Assembly (NCBI GenBank): GCA_943326215.1
Contig: CALPSK010000026.1
Coordinates: 1 to 8,428 of the forward strand
Direction: 5' to 3'
Source of the DNA: Sediminibacterium ginsengisoli
GTDB taxonomy: Bacteria > Bacteroidota > Bacteroidia > Chitinophagales > Chitinophagaceae
Length of the DNA stretch: 8,428 nucleotides
Shown piece by piece: positions 1 through 5,914 of the stretch. The translations under genes were made by a program, and so were the position numbers. The notes below the pieces were generated by a model. The model did not search any database. It saw only the letters and a program-made list of their open reading frames with translations, and was not told the origin of the DNA. How positions within the stretch are numbered: the first letter of the stretch is position 1; every line of letters begins with the position of its first letter.

Positions 1-279
1 GATTTGATCACCATCATAAATGATCGCTTTAGAATTGCAGTCATAACCAATAATGCTATCCTCATAACCACCTAAGAATAATGAATCTTCACACTCAAAC
101 TTTACCATTTCAATTAGTGCATTTAATTCATTTTCTGTCATTCTTGGTGTATTGTCAAACTTTTCCACCACTTGAGTTCTGGCTAATTCAGAAATTGCAT
201 ACACACTTGGTGTTTTTGAACTTACTGACATCTTTTTTTGACTGCCTTGTTTTTTAACAGTCGTTTCTGTTTGTTCCAT
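1..279 (-). CDS. Unknown protein, 3' end cut by the window edge
   Basis: An open frame reads leftward from an ATG at 279 without a stop to position 1, giving 93 residues of a longer protein. The start MEQTETTVKKQ is preceded by an A-rich leader (CTAAAAAA directly before the ATG), as is common in Bacteroidota. The first 25 residues are polar and lysine/serine-rich, likely disordered. The rest is acidic and ends with a segment rich in Gly, Tyr, Asp and Ile (GGYEDSIIGYDCNSKAIIYD). No signal peptide, membrane segment or motif that I recognise is present. It lies downstream of, and on the same strand as, the PD-(D/E)XK-like gene, but a good terminator separates them, so it probably has its own promoter. 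No TAnnTTTG box was found in the 169-bp gap. Function unknown; that it is coding is supported by open length and leader only. Confidence 0.6.
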   Translation of the reverse strand, partial: MEQTETTVKKQGSQKKMSVSSKTPSVYAISELARTQVVEKFDNTPRMTENELNALIEMVKFECEDSLFLGGYEDSIIGYDCNSKAIIYDGDQI

Positions 280-428
280 TTTTTTAGATTTTTGGATTTG
301 AAAAATTATTTAGTTTAAAAAATATTAAATGCAGCTACTGATTTATGGATGCCACTCGATGCGGTAATGGTAATATATTATATAAATTTATGTCGTATAC
401 GTATTTTTGGTAGACTAAAATTTGAGCT

Positions 429-450
429 AAAAAAAAGGTGCTCAGCACCT
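429..450 (-). terminator. Intrinsic terminator of the PD-(D/E)XK-like gene
   Basis: Read on the minus strand, AGGTGC-TGA-GCACCT forms a perfect 6-bp stem with a 3-nt loop (436-450) followed by a run of eight T (429-436). The stem overlaps the stop codon (449-451), so the gene ends inside its own terminator. Confidence 0.75.
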
Positions 451-1171
451 AAGTGATAGAGTATTTTGCTTTATACGATTCCCATAGCGCTTCAGCAATC
501 ATAAATCTGCTAAGATTTTCTCTTGACATTTTTACCTCCACTACATATTCCTCTTTGTTTTTTCTAATTACCATATCTGCTCTGTATTTATTTCCATCTG
601 ATAATACAATGTCCTTTTCACTAACTACTTCAAAATTCATTTCTTCATAGATTTCTCTTAATTTGACCATTACCTTCAAACCTTCCTTTATTACAGATTT
701 ATTAAACGTTCTTTTTCTATTTCCTTGATCATCCCAATCATATGCTTTGGCGACCCAGTATTTATGTTCAGTTTTTGAATGAGGTACCAATACATTTGCA
801 GATTGTGGTTTTAAAATTTCACGCATTTTTGAAATTCTAACTTTATAATACAAATATTTTTCAAGCACAGCTAATGGGGAATCCAATGCCATAGTCTTAA
901 CTAAATAATTAAATGCTTCCTCTTTTATTAAGTCTAACTCCTCGATTTGTTTCTTTCGATGTACTTGAAAAATTGAAAATAACTTTTCTGCTGGTTGACT
1001 TGTCCACTGCTTTGCTTCATCATATGTTAGACCTTTAAATAACTTTAAATCCATCATAAAATCTGGCGAAGGACAAGAGTATTCATTATCATCATCTAAT
1101 GCAATGAAGTTGATATTTGCATCATTTTTAGTAATAAACGCCTCAGGTACCTTAAAACGTGTTTTTTCCAT
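449..1171 (-). CDS. Orphan protein with C-terminal PD-(D/E)XK nuclease-like domain
   Basis: A 240-residue soluble protein starting MEKTRFKVPEAF. Near the C-terminus, YRADMVIRKNKEEYVVEVK has the D-x12-E-V-K spacing of the PD-(D/E)XK phosphodiesterase core (Asp199, Glu212, Lys214). A helix with two acidic residues (IYEEMNFEV, about residues 174-182) sits before it and another helix follows, in the order expected for that fold. The N-terminal two-thirds is helical, charged and unrecognised. I chose the ATG at 1171 over a longer frame opening at 1192: a TTG-N19-TATCTTTG promoter ends at 1179, so the longer start would lie inside the promoter and the mRNA would begin only a few bases before this ATG. 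There is no adjacent methylase or helicase. Fold superfamily is inferred from one motif; the family mixes restriction, repair and tRNA-processing enzymes, so substrate and role are open. Confidence 0.75.
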   Translation of the reverse strand: MEKTRFKVPEAFITKNDANINFIALDDDNEYSCPSPDFMMDLKLFKGLTYDEAKQWTSQPAEKLFSIFQVHRKKQIEELDLIKEEAFNYLVKTMALDSPLAVLEKYLYYKVRISKMREILKPQSANVLVPHSKTEHKYWVAKAYDWDDQGNRKRTFNKSVIKEGLKVMVKLREIYEEMNFEVVSEKDIVLSDGNKYRADMVIRKNKEEYVVEVKMSRENLSRFMIAEALWESYKAKYSIT

Positions 1172-1178
1172 AACAACA

Positions 1179-1208
1179 CAAAGATAAAACATATTTCTGA
1201 CACCACAA
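1179..1208 (-). promoter_or_regulatory. Bacteroidota sigma-ABfr-type promoter
   Basis: On the minus strand, TTG (1208-1206), a 19-bp spacer and TATCTTTG (1186-1179) match the Bacteroidota -33/-7 consensus (TTTG, 19-21 bp, TAnnTTTG). Transcription should start around 1173-1175, just before the ATG at 1171, giving a nearly leaderless mRNA. This decides the start of the PD-(D/E)XK-like gene. Confidence 0.65.
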
Positions 1209-1268
1209 TCATATACGACACATTTTTTTTACTGCTTCTGGGATTATTCCTTTTTGTTGGTCATATTT

Positions 1269-1320
1269 GTGTAGCAGCGTGTGTTGCAAAACGTTAATTT
1301 ACTACACACCTACTACACAC
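1269..1320. repeat. ACTACACAC direct repeats with inverted partners
   Basis: ACTACACAC occurs at 1301-1309 and again at 1312-1320, 11 bp apart, about one helical turn. The opposite-orientation motifs GTGTAG (1269-1274) and GTGTGTTG (1279-1286) lie just to the left. Phased short repeats next to an attachment site resemble arm-type binding sites of tyrosine recombinases, but that role is inferred. No gene is visible in this stretch. Confidence 0.5.
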
Positions 1321-1372
1321 TAAACGTGGTTTTAAGGTCAAGAAGACACAAAAAGTCCTAGGTAAAGGAGTA

Positions 1373-1418
1373 GGTGTTTCCTAAACACTAGATCCAAGTT
1401 CGATTCTTGGCGAGACCA
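1373..1418 (+). pseudogene. 3' half of a tRNA-Arg(CCT), probable attachment-site remnant
   Basis: The sequence folds as the 3' half of a tRNA. The anticodon stem is GGTGT/ACACT (1373-1377 with 1385-1389, one G-U pair) around the 7-nt loop TTCCTAA, with anticodon CCT (1380-1382). A 5-nt variable region follows, then a perfect T arm CCAAG-TTCGATT-CTTGG (1394-1410), an acceptor strand CGAGACC (1411-1417) and discriminator A. The expected partner GGTCTCG is missing at the right distance upstream, where GACACAA stands, and no normal D arm fits. A full tRNA gene is therefore unlikely here. Tyrosine recombinases commonly use the anticodon loop to the 3' end of tRNA genes as attachment sites, and the far end of an element then keeps only this half. 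The intact gene should lie beyond the left edge. A degenerate but functional tRNA is less likely. Confidence 0.6.
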
Positions 1419-1466
1419 CGATTGATTTTATTTGCCGCCAAGTTGTACCAATCTTGGCGAGACCAC
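1405..1466. repeat. 15-bp direct repeat of the tRNA 3' end
   Basis: TCTTGGCGAGACCAC occurs at 1405-1419, inside the tRNA remnant, and again at 1452-1466. It covers the 3' side of the T stem, the acceptor strand and the discriminator base. The second copy is not part of a tRNA: it sits in a different hairpin, CGCCAAG / CTTGGCG with a 10-nt loop (1436-1459). Two copies suggest successive or tandem integration scars. Confidence 0.6.
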
Positions 1467-1669
1467 AAACCCTCAACACGAAGTGTTGGGGGTTCTTCAT
1501 TTTGAGACAACGTCGAAAGCTTGCTTTCGTAAGTTGGTGAGAGATGAAGAACCCAAACTATCCCGCACAGCGGGATGGTTTGAAAGGGTTTGAGTAAGTT
1601 CAATACGGGAAGAAGACAGTGCGAGCGAAGCGAGTACTGGCAGTCTTGGAATTAAAAGACAGCAGTCTT
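1436..1669. repeat. Tandem array of strong hairpins, non-coding
   Basis: The roughly 230 bp between the att-like remnant and the dehydratase gene is almost continuous inverted repeats. They are: CGCCAAG/CTTGGCG (1436-1442, 1453-1459); a 12-bp stem with GAA loop (1468-1479, 1483-1494, one T-G pair); GGGTTCTTCAT/ATGAAGAACCC (1490-1500, 1544-1554) enclosing CAAC/GTTG and CGAAAGC-TT-GCTTTCG (1514-1529); and a 12-bp stem with ACA loop (1555-1566, 1570-1581, one T-G pair). GCGAGCGAAGCGAG follows at 1621-1634, and CAGTCTTGGAA appears twice (1641-1651, 1663-1673). It could be a structured RNA, a REP/MITE-like interspersed repeat or element-end DNA. The one open frame through it looks like low-quality repeat translation and is not called. 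Confidence 0.65.
1647..1669 (-). terminator. Weak terminator after the dehydratase gene
   Basis: On the minus strand, AAGAC-TGCT-GTCTT (1669-1656) forms a 5-bp stem with a 4-nt loop, followed by TTTAATT, about 28 bp after the dehydratase stop. The stem is short and the T tract is interrupted, so this is a tentative call. Confidence 0.35.
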
Positions 1670-1697
1670 GGAAAAAAGAAAAAGTTTTGGAAAAATA

Positions 1698-3599
1698 TTA
1701 ATTCGCAATCGAAATCACCGTCGTATCTAATTGTTGGTAGATACTATTATTACTAATGTATTCTGGAACTAGTTCTTTCATTTTACCTACCAAAAGCATT
1801 TCGTCGTTGGTGGTTGTTAAAATGGTTTCTAGTTCGTAAGTATTTTGTTTTACCAATTCAAAAGACACTTCACGCACTTTAGCAATCAAAATCTTTTCGT
1901 GGTAGGTTTGAGTAGTGTTTTCTGCGTCGTTTAATAATTCCTCGTATAATTTTTCACCAGGACGTAAACCACTGTAAGTAATGTTTACATCAATGTTTGG
2001 AATCAATCCATATAAACGAATCATCTTACGTGCTAAGTCTGCAATGGCCACTGGCTTACCCATATCAAATACAAATATCTCTCCTCCATTACCCATACTA
2101 CCTGCTTCCAATACCAATTGACAAGCTTCTGGGATGGTCATAAAGTACCTTGTAATATTAGGATGTGTTACAGTCACTGGTCCACCTTTTTCGATCTGCT
2201 CTTTAAAGCGAATGATTACAGACCCATTAGAGCCAAGTACATTACCAAAACGTGTTGTGATAAATTTAGTAGGCAAGTCGGGTTGATTAGACAATGCTTG
2301 CACGTACATCTCGGCCATACGCTTAGAAGCACCCATCACATTGGTAGGGTTCACCGCTTTATCGGTAGAGATCATCACAAAACGTTCTACTTTATATTGA
2401 ATTGCAAAGTCAGCCATTACTTTTACACCAATCACATTGTTACGCACGGCTTCTGTAGGACAAAGTTCCATCATTGGCACATGCTTATAAGCAGCGGCAT
2501 GGTACACATATTGAGGCTCAAATTCCTCAAATAATTTTTGCATCCTTGTCTTGTTTGTGATATCTGCTAAATAACTCACACAATTAATACGTGTGCCATT
2601 TTCTTTTAATTCCAATTCAAGGTTATGAAGTGGCGTTTCGGCCTGGTCACATAAAATAATCACATCCGGCCCATAAGGAATTAATTGACGCACAATCTCA
2701 GAACCAATAGAACCAGCAGCACCAGTGACTAAAATGCGTTTGCCTTTTATCTGAGATTTAATCTGGTTATTATTAATTTGAATCGGATCACGTTCCAATA
2801 AGTCTTCAATTTTAATAGACTGTAATTGTCTACTATTGAACTTACCTTCTGCCCATTTAGAATACGCAGGTACACTTAATACTTTAATATCATGGTCTAA
2901 ACAAAAATCAACCACTTCGTTTTTACGTTTGGTTGGTATGGTATAAGTTGCAATAATCAATTCATCTACAGGCTTAATGAGCGCCATCTCTTTAAACTCA
3001 TTGAAAGAAAGGATGGGTGCCCCATTTAAATTTTTGCTGCCCTTTTTTCTGTCATCATCAATAAAGGCAATCACTTGAATATTAGCAAGGCCATCGTTTT
3101 CAAGTACGCGCTGTGTAGCTACACCTGTTGCAGCAGCACCAAAAATCACCACCGATTTTTTTTGCATTTTATAATTCTTGGCATAAGCAAACAGGTATTT
3201 AACCAATACCCTGTAACTAATCAAGAATAAAAAACTAAAAATGGTGTATAAGGAAATAACTAAAGTCGTTAAAGATAAAATTGTACTAATGCCAAGTGCT
3301 ACTGTGTTAATCACTAAAATCATGAAAGAGGATAAACCAACCGCAATCGCAATACGCAATGCATCCTGCACCCCAGTGTACCTTACAATACCAGTATAAG
3401 ACTTCGTCGTTGTAAAAACTAAAGCATTCACCAATAGGATTAATAAAGTCGCATTCAACATATGCTCCCAATTGGTTGCAGCCAAGGACACATTTTGTTG
3501 AATCAAAATTGCAATGAATAACGCAGTCACAGTTGCACCTAAGTCCAATAGTAAAATCACAAACTTTGGTACAATGCTAAAATTGTTAATCTTAAACAT
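1698..3599 (-). CDS. Membrane-bound UDP-sugar 4,6-dehydratase, CapD/WbpM/PglF family
   Basis: A full-length (633 aa) polysaccharide biosynthesis dehydratase. By family it converts UDP-GlcNAc to the 4-keto-6-deoxy sugar, the first step to sugars such as QuiNAc, FucNAc or bacillosamine, at the inner membrane. From the ATG at 3599: four hydrophobic helices (about residues 12-34, 48-68, 81-105, 107-131); a first nucleotide-binding domain (VVIFGAAATG, about 150-159); then the SDR domain with TGAAGSIGSE (292-301), AAAYKHVPMME (368-378) and STDKAVNPTNVMGASK (411-426). The usual catalytic Tyr of YxxxK is Met (M422, K426), the known WbpM-type variant. A TTG at 3620 would add seven residues. I prefer the ATG because TAAGATTTG, a near-match to the -7 box, overlaps that TTG. 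It is transcribed away from its likely pathway partners on the plus strand. Confidence 0.93.
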   Translation of the reverse strand: MFKINNFSIVPKFVILLLDLGATVTALFIAILIQQNVSLAATNWEHMLNATLLILLVNALVFTTTKSYTGIVRYTGVQDALRIAIAVGLSSFMILVINTVALGISTILSLTTLVISLYTIFSFLFLISYRVLVKYLFAYAKNYKMQKKSVVIFGAAATGVATQRVLENDGLANIQVIAFIDDDRKKGSKNLNGAPILSFNEFKEMALIKPVDELIIATYTIPTKRKNEVVDFCLDHDIKVLSVPAYSKWAEGKFNSRQLQSIKIEDLLERDPIQINNNQIKSQIKGKRILVTGAAGSIGSEIVRQLIPYGPDVIILCDQAETPLHNLELELKENGTRINCVSYLADITNKTRMQKLFEEFEPQYVYHAAAYKHVPMMELCPTEAVRNNVIGVKVMADFAIQYKVERFVMISTDKAVNPTNVMGASKRMAEMYVQALSNQPDLPTKFITTRFGNVLGSNGSVIIRFKEQIEKGGPVTVTHPNITRYFMTIPEACQLVLEAGSMGNGGEIFVFDMGKPVAIADLARKMIRLYGLIPNIDVNITYSGLRPGEKLYEELLNDAENTTQTYHEKILIAKVREVSFELVKQNTYELETILTTTNDEMLLVGKMKELVPEYISNNSIYQQLDTTVISIAN

Positions 3600-3758
3600 A
3601 CTAGTGTTATGTTCTTTCAAATCTTAGGGGGGTGGTTTTGAAGAGGTGAATTAAATCTACTCAATCTGATGTAAAGTTAGGGCTCAAATGGGTTCAAAAA
3701 GCCTGAATACATTACAAAATAGTTATGATTTATAACATATTTATTGGTAATCAATTAG

Positions 3759-4190
3759 TTAGAGCTTATTTGCAGCTTGTTTTGCCTTCCAAAGTCTTAC
3801 TTCATAGTTGATAGAGTTTAAGGAATGGTCTTTATCTAACCAATGTAAAAAGGCATTTAAGGCAAGACCCATGGGGCTAAGGGTATGGGAAAGCAAATTT
3901 TTACCAATGACGCTGCTGATGGTTTCCATTTTGTTCCCAAATAGGTAGGTCTTTTCGTTTTTAATTAAAAGCAGGTCGTTTAATACATGTTGCATCAACA
4001 CATTCCCTGCATTGTCAATAGCCAATGCGAGTTCTAAAAAATAAACGGACAATGAATTTATACTTTTCGAAAAAGTTTGACGAATCACTGCATACAAAAA
4101 ACCAATAGGTGCAGTGATCAAAAATAAAATCATTGCAATGCAAAAAAGTAAAAAACTTTTAAATAAAGACATCCGATCTAATGGATTCAT
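3759..4190 (-). CDS. Small unknown protein with one N-terminal membrane segment
   Basis: A 143-residue protein. Residues about 9-36 form a long hydrophobic segment (SLFKSFLLFCIAMILFLITA and on), so it is probably anchored in the inner membrane with a soluble C-terminal part of about 105 residues. The soluble part contains FGNKMETISSVIGKN (84-98) and LHWLDKDHSLNSINYE (114-129), which look conserved in composition, but I cannot name a family. It starts at ATG 4190; an internal ATG at 4172 (MSLFKSF) is possible. It is divergent from the caspase-like gene across a 179-bp gap and separated from the dehydratase by about 140 bp. No clear promoter box was found on this strand. A functional link to the caspase-like protease is suggested only by position. 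Confidence 0.75.
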   Translation of the reverse strand: MNPLDRMSLFKSFLLFCIAMILFLITAPIGFLYAVIRQTFSKSINSLSVYFLELALAIDNAGNVLMQHVLNDLLLIKNEKTYLFGNKMETISSVIGKNLLSHTLSPMGLALNAFLHWLDKDHSLNSINYEVRLWKAKQAANKL

Positions 4191-4315
4191 AAATTATTTT
4201 TTTAGAATGTTTTCTAAGAGAAAAAATAAGAATATAAGTGTAGTAAGTGTTTGATTAAAATGGCTTAGAACCCTTTCTATTAAAGGACTTTAAGCGTTTT
4301 AGTAAATGTATGATT

Positions 4316-4323
4316 TAAGTTTG
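4316..4323 (+). promoter_or_regulatory. Putative -7 box of the caspase-like gene
   Basis: TAAGTTTG exactly fits the Bacteroidota TAnnTTTG consensus. It would place the transcript start near 4328, with a leader of about 42 nt before the ATG at 4370. A good TTTG -33 partner is not visible; only T-rich sequence (4297-4301) is at the right distance. Confidence 0.45.
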
Positions 4324-4369
4324 GTACTGCAAATTTTAATCCTAGATTTAATCAACCAAACACTATTTT

Positions 4370-5179
4370 ATGAATAACAAAGCACTACTTGTTGGGATCA
4401 ATGCCTACCCAAATCCAAGTAATAATTTAAGAGGATGTATTAATGATATTGTAGATATGGAAAATTTTATTGCATCTAAAAACAAAGTGTATCGTAAAGA
4501 AAATATCAGAACACTCACCGATAGTATGGCCACTAAAAAAGAGATTTTAACATCACTCAATTGGTTGTTATTGGGAGCTAGTGCAGGAGATCAAATACTG
4601 TTTCAGTATAGTGGACATGGCGCACAGATTCCTAGCCACAGTCCTACAATTGAAAAGGATGGCTTAGATGAGATTATTTGCCCTTATGATTTTAGAGGAG
4701 AAGCAGCTGCCGAAACGGCCATAAGTGATAAGGAATTTGCCAAGATATTTGCAAAAATCCCCCAAGGCGTGCATTTTGTATGGATATCGGATAGTTGCCA
4801 TTCCGAGGATTTGTCCAGAAAGCATGATATAGTTGGAGCTATTGCTACTGATACCAGGTTCCGAAGATTCAATCACAATGACTCAACACAAAAATCAGAG
4901 GCGATCGCTCCTATTGCTAGCCTGGGCAATGCAGCTATCCCCTTGCATGGGGCTTTATTAAGTGGCTGTGCATCGCATCAGTTAAGTGCAGACGCGTACA
5001 TTAATAACCGGTTCAATGGCGCGTTTACCCATTACTTAATTAAGAATCTAAGCTTATATGGACAGGATGCAAGTATGCAGGATATTGTAAAATATGTGAA
5101 CATCGATTTAATGGATAATGACTATGATCAAAATCCACAAAGTGAAGGGTTGCTAGCAACACAAAAATTCTTTCAATAA
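4370..5179 (+). CDS. Caspase-family (C14) cysteine protease, metacaspase-like
   Basis: A 269-residue stand-alone caspase-fold protease. MNNKALLVGINAYP with LRGCINDIVDM (20-30) is the standard p20 opening. The catalytic His is His83 in QYSGHGAQ and the nucleophile is Cys143 in ISDSCHS, with conserved DEIICPYDF at 100-108. The second subunit follows with LSGCASHQLSADA (197-209) and GAFTHYLI (217-224). Asp100 and Asp141 are at positions that line the basic P1 pocket in metacaspases, so cleavage after Arg/Lys is likely by family. There is no signal peptide and no fused sensor, TPR or membrane domain, so it is probably cytosolic and must be triggered by a separate partner or ion. It begins an apparent two-gene operon with the exported protein 13 nt downstream. 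Prokaryotic caspase-like proteases occur in programmed-death and phage-defence modules; that role here is inference. Confidence 0.9.
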   Translation: MNNKALLVGINAYPNPSNNLRGCINDIVDMENFIASKNKVYRKENIRTLTDSMATKKEILTSLNWLLLGASAGDQILFQYSGHGAQIPSHSPTIEKDGLDEIICPYDFRGEAAAETAISDKEFAKIFAKIPQGVHFVWISDSCHSEDLSRKHDIVGAIATDTRFRRFNHNDSTQKSEAIAPIASLGNAAIPLHGALLSGCASHQLSADAYINNRFNGAFTHYLIKNLSLYGQDASMQDIVKYVNIDLMDNDYDQNPQSEGLLATQKFFQ

Positions 5180-5192
5180 AAAATATACAAAT

Positions 5193-5786
5193 ATGAAAAT
5201 GAATTTAAAATCTAATAGATCTATAATAAAGATGGTTGGTTTGGTGATAATGTTGGTGTTCAACTGTGGGGCTGCGCAAGCGCAGCCCCAACAAGGCCTT
5301 ATGAGTAGGCTCATTGAAATTAAATATGGAACTGAATTGTATTTAACGATGGAACTTAAATCTGAGAAGAAAGACAGTGCCCTTGCGCTATACAATACGA
5401 TGCGTTGGAAGTTAGACGGATTTGTGTATCAACTAAGCAGTGTACTAATAACAAAAAATAGCCCTAAAACATTTAAGCAATTAGATACTTGGTGCTACGA
5501 TCAAAAGAATTCAGGATTGAATTTGGCAAGCAATCAATTAATAACACAACATGTAGCCAGTTTTGCAGAGATAGATGCTTTGTATCAAAATAAAATTGCC
5601 CCTAAATTATACAATCAACCCAAAACCTTGAATCTTACAACCAATGTGTTTTATTTATTAAAAGACTCTTATATTATTATTAAAGGCTTGAGTGATCTTA
5701 AAACTAGTAAAACTATGGCCATTGTTGAAATGCTAGACCATGCAAGGTTGTTGGGGCCTGGGGAGATTGGGAAGGGAGTGAAATAA
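5193..5786 (+). CDS. Exported protein of unknown family, caspase operon partner
   Basis: A 197-residue protein with a clear Sec signal peptide: a basic start (KMNLKSNRSIIK), a hydrophobic core (MVGLVIMLVF) and likely cleavage after AAQA (residue 30), leaving about 167 residues in the periplasm or outside. The Cys at 25 has no proper lipobox. The mature part looks mostly helical, with paired aromatic/charged stretches (YGTELYLTMELKSEKKDSA, 45-63; YLLKDSYIIIKGL, 153-165) and one Cys at 101; no catalytic motif is recognised. It starts 13 nt after the caspase stop, indicating co-transcription. The ATG at 5193 is in an A-rich leader; ATG at 5199 is equally possible. A GC-rich perfect hairpin lies within its signal-peptide codons. 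Being exported, it is an unlikely direct substrate of a cytosolic protease unless cleaved before export. Confidence 0.8.
   Translation: MKMNLKSNRSIIKMVGLVIMLVFNCGAAQAQPQQGLMSRLIEIKYGTELYLTMELKSEKKDSALALYNTMRWKLDGFVYQLSSVLITKNSPKTFKQLDTWCYDQKNSGLNLASNQLITQHVASFAEIDALYQNKIAPKLYNQPKTLNLTTNVFYLLKDSYIIIKGLSDLKTSKTMAIVEMLDHARLLGPGEIGKGVK
5268..5289 (+). repeat. Perfect 10-bp GC-rich hairpin inside the signal-peptide codons
   Basis: GGGGCTGCGC-AA-GCGCAGCCCC is a perfect inverted repeat with a 2-nt loop in otherwise AT-rich DNA. It encodes the signal-peptide end (Gly-Ala-Ala-Gln-Ala-Gln). It could slow translation or RNases, or be an imposed repeat; no T tract follows, so it is not a terminator. Confidence 0.7.
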
Positions 5787-5836
5787 AAAAAAATAAATCA
5801 TGTTACATAGAACAAAAGCTTTTCGACTAGATAAAA

Positions 5837-5868
5837 AGTTTAGTATAGCAATTTAATATAACTAAACT
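5837..5868 (+). terminator. Possible weak terminator of the caspase operon
   Basis: AGTTTAGT (5837-5844) and ACTAAACT (5861-5868) form an 8-bp AT-rich inverted repeat with a 16-nt loop, followed by GCTTTATT. It lies between the exported-protein gene and the glycosyltransferase gene and may separate the two units. The long loop and poor T tract make it weak. Confidence 0.3.
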
Positions 5869-5891
5869 GCTTTATTAAACCTGAAATTTGT

Positions 5892-5899
5892 TAATTTCG
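5892..5899 (+). promoter_or_regulatory. Weak -7-like box before the glycosyltransferase gene
   Basis: TAATTTCG matches TAnnTTTG at all but one defined base and lies 15 bp before the ATG at 5915. No convincing -33 element is seen. It would fit a short-leader transcript for the glycosyltransferase-epimerase pair and overlaps a TTG at 5888 that could otherwise be called as the start. Confidence 0.3.
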
Positions 5900-5914
5900 T
5901 GTTTCAAATACAGC

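Noticed and set aside
453..650. 65-residue plus-strand open frame
   Set aside because: Antisense shadow of the PD-(D/E)XK-like gene.
1209..1295. Minus-strand open stretch ending HKYDQQKGIIPEAVKKMCRI
   Set aside because: It looks protein-like but is only about 28 codons after an upstream stop, lacks an ATG and overlaps the promoter; a decayed gene end is possible but unsupported.
1336..1418. Complete tRNA-Arg gene
   Set aside because: Using GGTCAAG at 1336 as the 5' acceptor leaves two mismatches and no acceptable D arm, and the length becomes 83 nt; only the 3' half is convincing.
1388..1603. 71-residue open frame on the minus strand
   Set aside because: It runs across the tRNA remnant and the hairpin array; the protein reads as repeat translation with no start signal or motif.
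1436..1673. CRISPR array
   Set aside because: The repeats are inverted, of different sequence and length, without regular spacers or cas genes.
2118..2534. 138-residue plus-strand open frame
   Set aside because: Antisense shadow of the dehydratase, rich in His/Cys with no family resemblance.
4664..4876. Two minus-strand open frames of 62 and 70 residues
   Set aside because: Antisense to the caspase-like gene, whose motifs and reading frame are clear.
4902..4909. GCGATCGC palindrome as a HIP1-like or regulatory site
   Set aside because: Only a single copy was noticed, inside a coding region; no reason to give it a role.
4370..5786. Caspase-gasdermin pair
   Set aside because: The downstream protein has a Sec signal peptide and no N-terminal Cys or gasdermin-like strand pattern, so it does not look like a bacterial gasdermin.
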